A DNA stretch of 64,000 nt from Apus apus (Eukaryota; Chordata; Aves; Apodiformes; Apodidae): the NCBI RefSeq assembly GCF_020740795.1, contig NC_067282.1, forward strand, positions 142,648,858-142,712,857. Reading direction: 5' to 3'. The position numbers and the translations under genes are program-made. This document shows positions 1 to 12,729 of this stretch, piece after piece; position 1 is the first letter of the stretch; each line of letters begins with the position of its first letter. Under the pieces are notes generated by a model. That model was not told where the DNA came from. It made no database searches and saw nothing but the letters and a program-made list of their open reading frames with translations.

Positions 1-1944
1 GTTGGGTCTGTGCTCCTGTTACATAAGAGGGGTAAGTAGATGCTGACTTCTGAGGGAAATTAAGGCCAGGACAAATCAATAAGGCATCTGGCCTGACATC
101 CAACATGCTGTATAATCTCATCCAGCTACTGAACCTGGAACATAAGTTTAAGAAAAACATTATCTCCAGAAATACCTCTGGTACCACTGTGAATATAGTA
201 AAAGGTAGAGCATTTGTCTCATTCCTTGATACCTTGTCACTGTAGTTAATCTCTGTCATTGTTGACAAGTTAGAATATTTTTCTCATTTGAATTTATCCT
301 TTTACTTTCCAGCCATGAGTATTTATGCTGTTCTCCAGTAGGGTAAAGAGCTTTTTAGTCCTAAAGCTTTTCTCTCCTTGAAGGTGACTGATCAGATCAC
401 CTGATGCTATTATTTTTAGCAAGCTAAATGGACTAAATTCTTTAAATGATGCAATTTTCAATTTTTTTTTTTTTTTTGGCTTTTGAGGTAATCCTTCAGG
501 TGTGCTGATGCGGTGTGGTCCAACTAGAGGCAGGCCAAATATTTGCAGAAGAGGTCGCTGTTCAGATCTGTTTCTGTCTCTTGCTGCTCATTATTTATGG
601 GGTCAGGCTTCTGCTCAGGCTAACCTTTGCCTTCAATTCTGCTTACAGACAGGTTCCCTTCTGCTCAGACATGCCGACTCACGATAAATACTTCTGTGCT
701 CTATTTTGATGTCTGAAAGCATTTCAAGGAGCAAATTAAGAGACAAAAAGGATCCTGTGACTCAAAACCAGCAGAATCAACAGATTCTTCTTTGAAGAAC
801 ATGGCAGGATTACTTCAGAAAGCTACCACCATCCACATTCCTGCAACTGATTCCATACAGTAGGACCGCTGTCTACACAATCTCTTGCAAAGGACACAAA
901 AGACTACTCTGTTTTGGGAGGCACAGATGTAAAAAGCGGGAGATAGGATCACAGATCTAGTTTTTGTGTTGCATTCATTAGCTTAACATTGAACTTTGGA
1001 TGCAAGTCATTCTGTCTTGTGAACTTCTTCTGAACTCATGGGATTTTGGCAATGTTTGAAGCCAATCCCAAGGCAGGCAGCTGAAACCTTACAATATTTA
1101 ACTTGGCCAGAGATAAATTCCTCACTGATTTGCTGACTACTATATTTGCCCAAGTAAAAGCAGCCTAGTAGAGCTCTGCAGATAGAGAGCAAAAATATTT
1201 TTGCAAACAACACTACACTCATTTTTAAAAGAGGGAAAAAAAGAAAAAAATCCCCAGAAGCTCACAGCAGCACTGCTTCTTCTTCTTTCCATCCCTTGCA
1301 GAGATGACAGTTCAGTTCTCCCTTTCCTCTGCAGCACTTTCTGCAGCACTCACCTTGGGAAGTTGGAGAAAGAGAAGGGGTTTTGTTACTGGAGGGAGGA
1401 TGGGCTTAGGAACCAGAAGCAATAATAGTGGCTGGATGCTGGGGAGAGAAAACCAATGTGAATTGAGAAGCATGATACATAGGGAGATGGTTGAGAACTG
1501 AGGTGGGGGAAGACTGATGTTTGGTCTGCAGACAAGACTGATGTGGAAGTTGTGGAGAAGTGAAGAAGGCAGAAAGGTGTGAGGGCAGGAAGTACCTGAA
1601 GGGCATTTCACTGAAGAGAATGGCTGAATACTTGCTATAAAGACATGCTGAATATGATTAAAAGGAAGACTCAAAACTTGGAAGTTACGTTAAAGTCCAC
1701 TGTGTAAGACTTTTAAGAGCATATAAATAACAAAAATCAGATGTCTAGGAAAGAGAATTACAGAGGGAACAGCACGAAGTGATACTTTCCCAAAATATGC
1801 TTCCAACCAGACTTCCTGAACCAGAGGTGATACCCTGGCATTAAAAAAAGAAAAGTCCTCAGTAGTTTTCTGTCATTTTGTCTGGTCTCACCTGGAACCT
1901 GTCTGAATTTTTAGCATTCACAGCACCCTGTAGCAAGGAGTGTC

Positions 1945-2281
1945 ACAGAAGAGAAGGCTCTGGGGAGACCTTATAGCAGCCTTCCAGTACAGGAAAGCTG
2001 GGGAGAGGCTTTTCATCAGAGAAGATAGTGACAGGACAAGGGGTGATGGTTTTAAAATTTTTTAGATTAGATATTAGGAAGAAATTCTTCACTATAAAGG
2101 TGGTGAAGAACTGGAATGGGTTGCCCAGGGAGGTTGTTGATGCCCCATCACTGGAGGTTTTTAAGGCCAGGTTGGATGAGGTTTTGTGCAACCTTATCTA
2201 GTGGAAGGGTTCCCTGATCATGGCATGGGGGTTGGAACTTGATCATCTCTAAGGTCCCTTCCAACCTTAGTGATTCTATGG
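1945..2281 (+). repeat. CR1 LINE 3' fragment
   Basis: This stretch matches the familiar 3' part of avian CR1 retrotransposons: AGAAGGCTCTGGGGAGACC near the start, then the blocks 'ggaatgggttgcccaggga', 'ccaggttggatgag' and 'aaggtcccttccaacc', and a terminal 'tgattctatgg'. It is 5'-truncated, as CR1 copies usually are. It also seems to lack a short internal piece after 'cttccagtac', where full copies usually carry a 'ctgaaggggg'-like segment. Any open frame across it on the opposite strand (1943-2191) is a shadow of the repeat. Confidence 0.93.
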
Positions 2282-5200
2282 TCTTTGCACCAGCTGTACT
2301 TAAATCTCTTTCTGTACACTACTGAGGAACAAGGACAGCATCACTTACCTGTACAAGAGATCAAGGCCCCATGAGCAAACAGAGACCTCTCTCTAAAGAT
2401 GTCACCATACAGGAGCACGTAGGTACCTCGGCCTTGGTCAAATGACAATGCCAGTCTTTCCATTGACTGTCTTAGTTGCTGGTCTGGATCCTAAAGCAGC
2501 CAGTTATTTGCTGATGTCTTAAGTTATGCTTTGTTTAAAAGCTTCCCATCTGTTTAGGTTTGTACTTGTTTCATACACATTTAAATTACTGCTGGATGGA
2601 TGTGCTACAATGATGATTTTGGATACATTGTCATTGTTTTTTAATTTCTTATGTGCCATGTTTTTTACAGAGATCAGCACAAAAAGACAAAACACAATCA
2701 ACTGTGACAGAATATATAAAACAGCATGAGCTGCCTACAGATAAATGAAAACAATCCAAAATAATAGATACCAATGTGAATCATGACCAATAACCATATT
2801 TGTAATAATAAACATGTCATCTGTGTCAGAGAAACAATTCACAAATATTTATTAACAAACAGATTATTAATAGACAGACATCGCAAATTCAGAGAATGCC
2901 TTTCAGTCCTAGCAGATACAAATTAGCAGCCAAATCTGCCAAAATAAATCTGGCACTCTCACAGAGGTCATCATACTTAAAAAAAAATAAAATAAAAAAA
3001 GGAGAGTACAAAGAAAGAGAGGGCAAATAAGCTGCTTTTTTCCCCCTTCTACTTGTATTACATAGTTTAGAGAGATCAGGCTGCATTAGCGCTACTAAAG
3101 TTGATATAAGCATGACGATGATAAAAAACTGGAGGCAGGGTTGAGGGAGAGGCTTCCCCTGGTAGCTGCAGTTCTGACCCAAATCCTATAAGCTGCTCCA
3201 GGCAAGCAGGTGCATGAGGCATCATTTGAATTCAGTGAGTTCAAGCCAAGCACAAAAATCTGTCCAGCCAGAGCATCATCCCGCAGATACCATTTATGTC
3301 CTTTTGCCAGTCTTTCAGGAGCAGATAACATCTTGTTGGTGTGGCGTGAGTTTTCATGTCATGAAAAAATATTTATTCTTTGACAGAATATTTATTCCTT
3401 GACTCTGGTGACAGCAGAATGAAGCCAGTCAGTTTTAAAAGTGAACCAAAGTTAATTTTCAGGAGGAGCTAAATAAAAGCAGTTATTTCTTCAGGCAAAC
3501 CTGGCACTGGTGTGTCATGTAGGTGATGGATGTACAGTCCCACGCTTCTGGAAATGGAAAGGCTCAGGTTGCAGCAGCAATGCGAATTCTTCCATAAAGT
3601 ACATTATGGATGTTTCACAGCATACATTTCAGGACATAAACAGTATTATACAAAACTGTACAAAACAGGCCTATAAAATATTGAATGTGACAATATTTCT
3701 TTTGGCATTAATTTGTTGTGTTTCCTTCCTTTCTCTGAAGGTACTGGGACATGCTCAAGGCCAATCTCCTGCTGCCTCCACACAGATATATTCAAAGACG
3801 AAAAGGAAGAACTCATAAAGTGACAGTTTGCCTGTCCTGGCCAGGTTTCCAAAGAGGAGCAGGAGCAAAAATCACCTCATCACTGCTAGTCCTGGTTCAG
3901 ATAAACCCAGGGAGTTACTGTGATGGGAGCTCAAATGGAGATAAAGTTCTGGCAACTGCTGGCATTTTTACTGCCCACCATGCTAATTAACCCTCTTCAT
4001 CCTTGCTGACACTTACAGTGGTGTCACTGCTGCTTCAGCTGAACTGGCAGATAGCCCTGACTGGAATTTGTCCCACTTAAACAGCTATGCTGTAGCCAGC
4101 AGGCTGTTTGTTCAGTGGGCTCCTGAAAAATTAAAATCCTCTCTTCCGGGTAAGAGTCAAGCTCTGTACAGCTAAAGGCAAGGGCTCACTACATGATTTC
4201 AAAGTCAGAGAGTAAAATTCCCATTGACTTTGCCAGCAGCTGAGATTTCACCCTGCGTGACATCTACCTCGCTTTTCTAAATATGAAGTACTTTGCAGTG
4301 ATAGAGACAAGGTGGAGTATTGTGCCACAGATTGCATGACTATAGGGAATAAAACCCAAATACAACCAGGAGCTCTCAATTGTAAATACCCACCCATGAC
4401 AGTTGTTTTATGAAGGTCCTGAGTCCTTTGACTCTTTTCCTTACAAGCCAGCTTCTTGCTCCTAATGACATTTGTCTTCCTGTCCTGGCCATCTCTTGTG
4501 TTTAGCCTACATCCCCGCATGCCAGAAAGGTCAAGCCTGTAAGTCCTACACACCATACATGGACACATCCACAACCACTCCCTTTGAAGGCAGGAGCACT
4601 CCAAGGTTTGCAGGTGGAGGAGGCCTGTGCTGTCCCACCATTCAGAGGAGGAATGTCTTCAGCAGTACAGCTCAGGACCTCTGCCTCACAGCGAAATACC
4701 TGGGCAAAAATAGGGGGGACCCCTCAAACAAACTTGCAGGATTGCTGGGCTTAGCCCTGATTCTCTGGGTTCAATAGGAAGTTCAAGGGTGTGTCCATGA
4801 TCCATACAGATTTGAGAACAAGGCTTTTGTTGTTGATTTAAGTTGATTGAGCTGAGAGGTTAGAAGCTTGACTGTGATCTTGTCTTTCTGCTGAAAATTC
4901 TTGGTTCCTGGCTCATTTTAGTGGATGTGCTCACCTATTGCCGAAGGCCACGTTGAAATGAATGTAGAGAATTGCTTGTTGTAAATTGTTCATTTGTCAG
5001 AATAAATATCCAGTCAATGCAAAATTATTTCTGAATTTGAGAATCGCTCACTGAGTGTTTTTGACATTTAAAACAATGAGAACAATATTATAGGAATGAC
5101 AAAATGCTTATTTTTTTATGCATTTTTTAACAAATTGTTTGGATGTCCTAGATGAAGTCATAAGGTAGTAGGGATAGAGGTGAGTCCTACACCATCACCC

Positions 5201-8200
5201 AGCTGCTACCCTTCTGTTCAGCAGCTGCTGGTCAGGACGCTCTTGTGGAGGACAACAGAACAGTGTCACAGGCCACAGGGGTGCACAAACATGACCCATT
5301 TCTCAGAGAAGACACTTTAACACTGGAGCATAAAGTGCACCCCATTCCTGCTCTCCAGTTCATAAAAAAAAAATCCCCAGACTTGAGAGTTTTGAGGATG
5401 GAAGTTTTTTTAAGCCCCTTTTTGTCTCCCAAGAACAGGGAAAAATTAAAACCTGGATTAGTTACTGATGCTTAACTTTTGCATTTTTTAAAAGAATGAG
5501 CTGTGCAGTTTAGCTAGCACACAGAAGTACTATTAGAAATATTTATTAAATAACTGCACTGGGTTTATTATTAAACAATGACAAAAATACTGTTAAAATG
5601 GATGTTGTGTTGCAGATTATTTTAGCCCGCTCACATCTCTCTAAAATGGAGGAGGGAATTAAAGGCTGAAATGAGAGATGTATATCCTACTGCTTTGTAA
5701 ATGAAAAGGAAGATGATGTCTGTTGATCTTAGAAACAGAACTAAGTAGGGACCTGATATTACAATACAAAGGCAAAGTAAATTCCTGTTTCTAGAGAAAA
5801 ATCTTTGTAAAATTCACATGGCACCTTGGTATACAGTTATTACAAGGCAGTTAATATGGCATAATTTTAAGGACCACCATGAAATTTGGCCTGCAGCACA
5901 GAGAAATTATAATAGCTTTGAAATGAAATAACTTCATGTGAATACTTAACAGCAATAGAAAGCATCTGAAAGATGGAAATGCAAGAGTAGTAACGTCACT
6001 GGAAATATTTAACATGTGTTTGTAATGTGCATAACTGCTCATTCAGAAAGAAAATACTTCAGGTAAGAATTTCAAGTTTTCACTAGATTTCCAGTTGAGT
6101 AGAAATTGGAAAAACACCTCTGAAGGTGATGTCTAGGCCCTCCTGTGAATCTAATCCTTTGTTTTTACTGCATATACCTGGAAAAAAATGGCAGAACTAA
6201 AGTTGGTCCCAAACAAACAAACAGCAGATAAGTTACCCTAGAACTATGGAGTTTTTATAATTTACCAAATAAACTGAGAACAGTGTTTTGGGGTTGGCTG
6301 CAGAAAAAAAACCCAGAGTTTAGTTGTTTGGTTCAACTGAATCAAATAATAAAGTATTCACACAACCTAGCCATTTGAACATCCACTGTGATCCTAAAAT
6401 AGGAGCTTGCCATTGACTGCAAAGAGTTTGGATGGACTCCTTCTCACAGGGGTGAGTCTCATTCCCAGAGAATATTGATTTCTGTTATTTAGATTAACAC
6501 TGAAAAGATGAAAAAAAAAAATCCAGTGTGAAACTAACTCTGCAGGAACAAGCTTTCATTAAAGATATTTTTTCAGTGCAAATTTTCCTTTACCACATAT
6601 TACTTCATTTTCTGAAATAGGCTTCTAGAAGGCAATGTCGAAAGCACAATTAAATGGTGCCGGACTGAGTCCTAATAGACAGTGGCAATAATGAAAGTTA
6701 ATTATTTCATGAAAGCTTTTTTTTTTTTTTCACTCCTCATTATTCTGTTTGGAAACAGACTGTCCTAAAATCTATTGAGTGTCCTGCTGACACTATTTAG
6801 ACAAGCATTTGTCAGTAGGTTCATAATAGACACTAATATTTTCAGTAGGCTTTTAATAGAACATCTTTCTGTCTCTCCAGTTCTGTTTAACTCTAATCTT
6901 TAATGTAGGGTCTTGCATCTCTTTTCATGCTTCTCTTTTCATTAACTTTCCAGATACATTCAGAAATCCCCTAATTTGCATCCAGCATTGACTTATGTCT
7001 TGAAGCATTAAAATGTACATTTAAAAACACTGAAGCTAATGTAGGAAACTGATAAAATACTATTATCAGTTTCAGTCTATGTGATTTGAAAAACATGCAT
7101 TTTTAAAAGAGCTATTTTTAAAAAAGGAAGAAATGTTCTTGAAAATTCCATCTTTTTTTTTTTTTTTAATTATTATTTCCTTTAGGAATTAAAAGTCCAG
7201 AAGATTAAAAAAAGGAGAAAAGCATATCCAAAGGGTGTGCAGTGAATTTTCAGCAGAATGCTGATATTTGAGTCTTTCAGAATGGAAAAAAAAAAAAAAG
7301 AACTTCAATTTCTTTCAAAACAAGGTTTAATATTTAGCAACCATTTAATGGAGGTGGTCAGAATCAAAAGAAGAATGACGTGTATGATGACTTGCTAACA
7401 TGGTAACCAGGTGTCGTAGCTGGCTGCTTCATCCTTGGGTTAATGTCCTCTCCACATGGCAGGGGGGGATTAGTCAGTTCATGACAACTCCTAACTTCAT
7501 TACAGCAACAAAAGAGTGGCTCAGCAATGACGTTCACGTCTGAATCAAAGTAGGGAAGGTTTGGCTAGCTGGCTTTTTTGTTTGAATATGCAACAATAAC
7601 TGTGACTGCATGGTCAAAAGCTGGATGCCTCAGAGTGCTGCAGATTCTGTCAGTCTTGTATATGATGACTTTAAACAAGTAATTGTGCCTGTTAGAAGCA
7701 TGGTTAAGTGGACACCTTAGAATACTTGTTGCTTTTCTCTTACAGCCATGGCTGTTCTTAATATTTCTCCCTGCCCTTTATTTTTTTTTAAAGGCCTGGT
7801 ATGGGATGTTTGATCTCTTGCCAGATAGCCTGGTGGGAATACTCTGTTCAGTTATGCAAGAAGCATGGATTTGATCCCTAACTTCTCTTATCACGCGCTT
7901 AGGAATACACGGTTACAAAAATAAAAGCAGTAGCCTGCAGCCAGACTGCTGTGTGCTGTGCTCTCATCAGATCTCATGTGTTCAGTGAGGTCAGCTCTGC
8001 TCAGGACTCGCAGAGTTGGGGTTGCTGTGAGGACGTGGAAAGGAGCCACAGAAAACCAGAATGTGTGTGAAACACTGTCCTCACCGATGCTCCACTCCAG
8101 GGAGTTTCTACTCTCTTGTTGTCTATCTTTTGTTACCTTTTTTCCCCTCATATGTATCATTATTTCATAAAAATGCAATTTATTTATCTTTAAGTCAACA

Positions 8201-10280
8201 AAGGCAATTCCTTGTGAGTATGCAGAACTGCGGGGATGCAATGCTAAGAATGGCATTTTGGAATTCATAGCTAAGGGTCTTCCCAGCAATGCTTAGGACA
8301 GAGGCCTTTGCAGTCCAGCCTTCCCTTACAGACCAGTTCAAGAGGCATCAATGCCAGACACTGGTTCAGTGCAGCTGCACAGGAAGGTACCATTTTAAAC
8401 TATGACAATAATACATGGGCCATTTGATTCTCATGCGTGCACTGAAGAGTTGCACTAGTATTGTTAATCCTGTGGGGTTTTTCTGCAGCACTGCCTGAGA
8501 ACCAACCACAGCCCAAGCTGTGGCACATTGTGCCCTGGAGAACTGACAGTCTGATGGGCAGTGCAGCTACGGGATGTCAGAAGGGCTCTGGCATGTGTGA
8601 AGAATAAGTAATGTGATGCTGGCAAGTGATGTCTGAAGCTGTGAGTTCAGAGCTAAGGAGTAGGCCTGGATGATAAGGAAGAAAGTGTAGAAGCAGAAAG
8701 GGTTGAGGAGGGGACTTTGATACGAGCAGCACAGATCAAGGCAAAGAGGGACAGATAGGATGGTTCTGTCAACTTCAGGCTCTGGTCTCTTCCACTCCAC
8801 TGCATTTTACCCCAGTGCCCCATTACTAAGGGCACTAAGGGAAGAGGAAGGCCACAGGTTTAGGGGGAAGTGTGTGGGAAAGAAGTGTCTCCTCTTCATA
8901 AATCTGAGTCAGATGAAATCTTGTGGAGAAGGACAGGTGGCTGTAGATGGCCCCTATTTTGTCCCCCTATGACAAGAACACCTCAGAGGTAATAGAGTAA
9001 TTAATGTTATATTTAAGAGTATATATAGCTCTAGGGGGGGAAAAAAATGTTCTTGGCATATTATTTTTGTCTCCCAAATGAGAGGACATTGTTTAGTTAT
9101 GTCTGCTTTCCACATCCTGTGAGCATCCTGTGAGCATATACTGATTGTCAGCATGCACTCAGAGGGGGTGCTAACAGTCACCAGAGAATAAGGGGCAGAT
9201 GTTCAAGGAGGATCCTGCCTGTTCTTCTAAGGCGATGTTACAAACAAAACATTAGAGTCACATCTGAAGCAAAACCTGAGGTCCAAGCACTTCTAAACGT
9301 TGGGTGAGCTCAACCCTTCATCCAACTGCAATAGCAATTCTCAGATCTGAAAAACTGCGAAATGAGAGGGAAGTCTGGAGTAAGATCTGATCTACTTTCT
9401 GGCTCCCTCCTGACCTTGTGCAAAAGCGACTCAGCCAGCTCTGCCTGAGTGTTTGACAAATGCTATTCAACAGACTACAAGAAATTTCTAGCCTTTTCAA
9501 AACACACAACCACAGCAGCAGTCTGTATGCTCCTCACCTTCACTTTTTACATTTTCCCTCCAGGTTCAGAGCTTTATGTTATTAAATTTTGGTGTAAAGC
9601 ATTATAATAAATACTAAGTAGCAACATTTACCATCCTCAAGATATCAAAGATGGAAAAATAGTATTGTTTCCATTTTTCTAGTGAGGAAAGTGAGGCACT
9701 AATTACTTGCCCAAGGTGACTTTTCTCAGTAAAAGGTACTGCAGCAAGAGAAGGAGCAAGTTAATTAAATGTTTTGAAGGTTGGGTTTGCTGGTTTTCTG
9801 TTTTTTTATTTGAGAAAAAGCACTCTGGTGGGAAAATGCAGTTTCAGACAAGTGAAAATTAGTTCAAATATAATGTGAATCTAAAAGGGTTGGCTCTTGC
9901 ACATTAATTTGTGGCTATGACACAACAACAGATGAGTGATCAGTTTGTGTATAGATAATTGCAATGAGTCTAGCCTACAGGAAAAATAAAACAACAGAAG
10001 AGTTCTGGACACGGTGGAAGCACTTGAATATTGCAGTGCTGGAAAAGCTAACAGACAGAATAAGCACTCTAGACAGTTAGCCAGAGAGTGGCATGCAAAA
10101 GCACAAAAAACCTGATGAGCCCTGAGCTGTTCTGGATCAGCCAGTTGTTCAGAGTGAGGACTGTGCCTGCAAATGACAGCAAAGCAGAGAGTGCAAAGCC
10201 TCTGTGCAGCCTGCAAGAAGGCCGGTAGAAACATCTGGCTTCGTTTACTCATCAGGCCATGAGAAAAGCAGGTTCTGATT

Positions 10281-10295
10281 GGGGGGGGGGGGGGG
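10281..10295. repeat. G15 homopolymer
   Basis: Fifteen consecutive G residues are followed by 'tgtcc'. A run this long is prone to length polymorphism and sequencing error. It sits in intergenic DNA about 2 kb upstream of the WASHC1 promoter island. Confidence 0.9.
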
Positions 10296-12419
10296 TGTCC
10301 AAGTCAGCGTTGTGCCACTGCAGAACAAAGTGACTGAAAGTGGCAGCGCCACCGCGCATAAACAGGATCTTCTCTGCAGCCTTCCCCCACCCCCAAGCTG
10401 GGGTTTCTCATTGGTATCAACTTGGGCCACAGCTCTGGGAAAGCCAGAAGGCATTTTCCAAACCAGCAGTTAGTGCATTTCCTAAATGGAAAGCCTCTGC
10501 CATGCTGTCATGCATGACTTGGCACAGCACAAAGCACTGCTTTTTGCACCCTATGAAAAATCCTGCCCTGCTGACTGCATGGGATGAAGGACCCCTCCAC
10601 CCAAATCTTCCCATAGCTGGGCAACTCCGGCTAGCTGTGCTCCTTTTGTTACAGGAGAAAAATACTGTGGGTGATTTTTTGTTGGCTAGAACCTGCCAAT
10701 GCAAAGCAGCAGCAGAGTGAGCTCGGTGGCCACAGATGCCAATCAGCTCCCCAGGGGCAGCCCTTGCTGAAGTAAGAGGGTCCTGTCCTCAGGACCCCTG
10801 AAACTGAGCCGGTGAAAGGTCACAAAATGTAGCCAATAAACTTGGTTCGGGAGAGAGAATAAATTGTGTCCATTATTCCATTGGCTGGGAATGGTGTCAC
10901 TCAGTCTTCGCCAGCCAGTTGTGTGGGCTGAGACAGAAAAGCCAGCTGGAGACTAGTGCCTCTGCAGTTGAATTAAACGCTGTGTTAAACATCTGCTCTC
11001 CTGGTTTGCCTCCAGACTCATTCTGTGGTGTTATTAACACCTACTTGTGCCCGATTAGATAGGTTTTGTCTGCACAGGCTGATGTATGACAAGGTTACAC
11101 AGCAGTTCACTACAATTTATGGCCTCTCACCCACTACCAGCATCTTTCTGGTGCTTCATCCAGTTCACTGCTACCCTGCTATCGCTTCTCACGTGGGGCT
11201 CACTCTGTCCCTGCCACCCCATCACCTCTCTGCCTGCCTAGCCTAAGACTCCCCGTCTTCCCTTTCTCTCTGTGTTAGCTCTCTTCTGGCCCTGGACTGA
11301 AGGATTTTGCAAACCTGCTGGCTCCGCTTCCTCAGGGCGGCTGGGAGGGAGACATGGGAAGGGGCTGTGTCAGTCTGCCATCAGCTCTTGCTTCTTTTAC
11401 ATTTCATAAAAGCTTTGAATTGGATCTTTACCCAAGCAGCAGAAAGCATTTGGAGGGCTTTCCGTCAGCAGCATATAAATAAAAATGGATCAGAATAGAT
11501 TGGATTGTTGCGTCTTACATCCGCTCGCCTGTTTTGTTTTTGACAGGTCCCAACGCCCACACCCAGGCTCCTTGCTCAAACTCTGCTAGATCTGCTTTGC
11601 TGTCTGCTTTGAGCTTCTGGCAGGCTTTTCCACTCCTCATAACCTCCTTCCCTTACTGACTCTTCCAGTAGCTCTTAACCTGGTCCTTAACTCCTAGGCC
11701 TTGTGACTCTGTGCTCTCCACACTGAGGGGTCTCACCAGGCGCATCTCAGAAACACGGCCGGGTCAAGCCCTGCACTCTCCCTGCAGGCTCAGATGGGGA
11801 ACCTGCTGCTGCAGGGCTGACACCGCTCTCCCCCTTCAGTCTGCGCTTCCCACTGCAGAGGGGTGGAACCAAGCAAAACATCTGCAACAGGTAATTTATG
11901 CAGTGGGTTTACCTTTTTCACCAAGTGGAATACGCACGAGCAGGTCCTGATGTGTCCAAGTACATTCACCGTTTGAACAGGCTTGCCTCATTCTTTCCTT
12001 GTGCGCTGATTTTAATGCTATGGATCAATCACACCTGTTCCCTGCCTGCATTCAAAAACTGGTATTTGCTACTCAAATAGCGTTGTTACTGTTTAAGTAA
12101 GCCTCGAGGAATTGTTCTTGATCTTAAAGTGGATGAGCATGCAAATAACTCTGTCGTGTGTCGCACATACCCCGTTAACATGGTTTCGGTATTTACAGAT
12201 GCACTCCCTGAAGTTCACTTTCCACGAACACTTGTTCCGGAGTTAACTTGGCTGGCTGAATGCGCGCGCCAAGGGCAGCATAAAAGGGATACAAGAGCAA
12301 ACCAGAACTACTATAAAAGACCTGAGAAAACACTTGCTGCTTCATAGAGCCAGTTTTTAACCCGTCCGACTCTGACCACGAGCGCTGAGGAGCACACAAG
12401 CTGGCCTGGGGGCCCGAGC

Positions 12420-12472
12420 TTGGGGGCTGGACTAGAAGATGTCTCGAGGTCCCTTCCAACCCCCAGGACTCT
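12420..12472 (+). repeat. Short CR1 3'-end fragment next to promoter
   Basis: The motif 'gggggctggactagaaga' followed by 'aggtcccttccaaccccc' is the CR1 3'-terminal sequence (consensus GGTTGGACTAGATGATC, then AGGTCCCTTCCAACC). Only about 50 bases are recognisable and the terminal ATTCTATG repeats have decayed to 'aggactctgcgg'. It lies directly at the 5' boundary of the CpG island, so an old CR1 tail now borders the promoter. The match is short, so confidence is moderate. Confidence 0.75.
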
Positions 12473-12631
12473 GCGGAGGCGTGCTCAACGCCTTCCCCCC
12501 GCCTCGGAGGGGCGCTGGTGGGGCCCCCGGCGCCCTGCCCGGGGGCAGCAGACCCCCGGCTCTGGCCAGCCGTGCCCTCGGGCTGGCCAGCGGGCCCGGC
12601 CCGTCCCGCACGGCGAAAGGACCGGACGCCA

Positions 12632-12642
12632 CAAGATGGCGG
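12632..12642 (+). promoter_or_regulatory. YY1-like motif
   Basis: The sequence 'caagatggcgg' matches the YY1 consensus AAGATGGCGGC apart from its last base. In TATA-less promoters this motif usually lies just downstream of the transcription start and points in the direction of transcription, which here supports a + strand start nearby. Confidence 0.7.
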
Positions 12643-12656
12643 GCAGGGCCGCCCGC

Positions 12657-12666
12657 GCGCATGCGC
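12657..12666. promoter_or_regulatory. NRF1 palindrome
   Basis: GCGCATGCGC is a perfect copy of the palindromic NRF1 binding core, within the CpG island and 15 bases after the YY1-like motif. Confidence 0.75.
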
Positions 12667-12718
12667 AGCGCCGCCCCCGGGCTGCGCCGCCAGCCGCGGG
12701 GGGAGCGCCCCGACCGGG

Positions 12719-12729
12719 CGGAAGTGACG
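12719..12729 (+). promoter_or_regulatory. ETS site fused to CRE-like half site
   Basis: CGGAAGTGACG combines an ETS/GABPA core (CGGAAGT) with a TGACG half site. It is a composite often seen in CpG-island promoters. A second ETS-like GCGGAAGC follows at 12742-12749. Confidence 0.6.

Larger units (their letters stand above)
1..12419. other. Intergenic / upstream region without recognised gene
   Basis: Apart from the CR1 copy at 1945-2281 and a G15 homopolymer at 10281-10295, I see no exon, RNA gene or conserved domain here. The open frames are all below about 135 codons, lack family signatures and are not bounded by convincing splice sites linking to one another. Composition is AT-leaning with scattered poly-A/T runs (for example near 465-478, 6719-6731 and 7152-7167), typical of bird intergenic or intronic DNA. 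A non-coding RNA or distal 5' exon cannot be excluded from sequence alone. Confidence 0.6.

Noticed and set aside
1943..2191. 82-codon minus-strand frame
   Set aside because: Antisense of a CR1 repeat.
9113..9134. Tandem duplication of 'catcctgtgag'
   Set aside because: Two 11-bp copies only; too short to call a repeat array or regulatory element.
12275..12320. TATA-like sequences ('cataaaag', 'ctataaaag') upstream of the island
   Set aside because: They lie about 200-350 bases upstream of the island core, with no initiator or gene in register. A CpG-island promoter does not need them.
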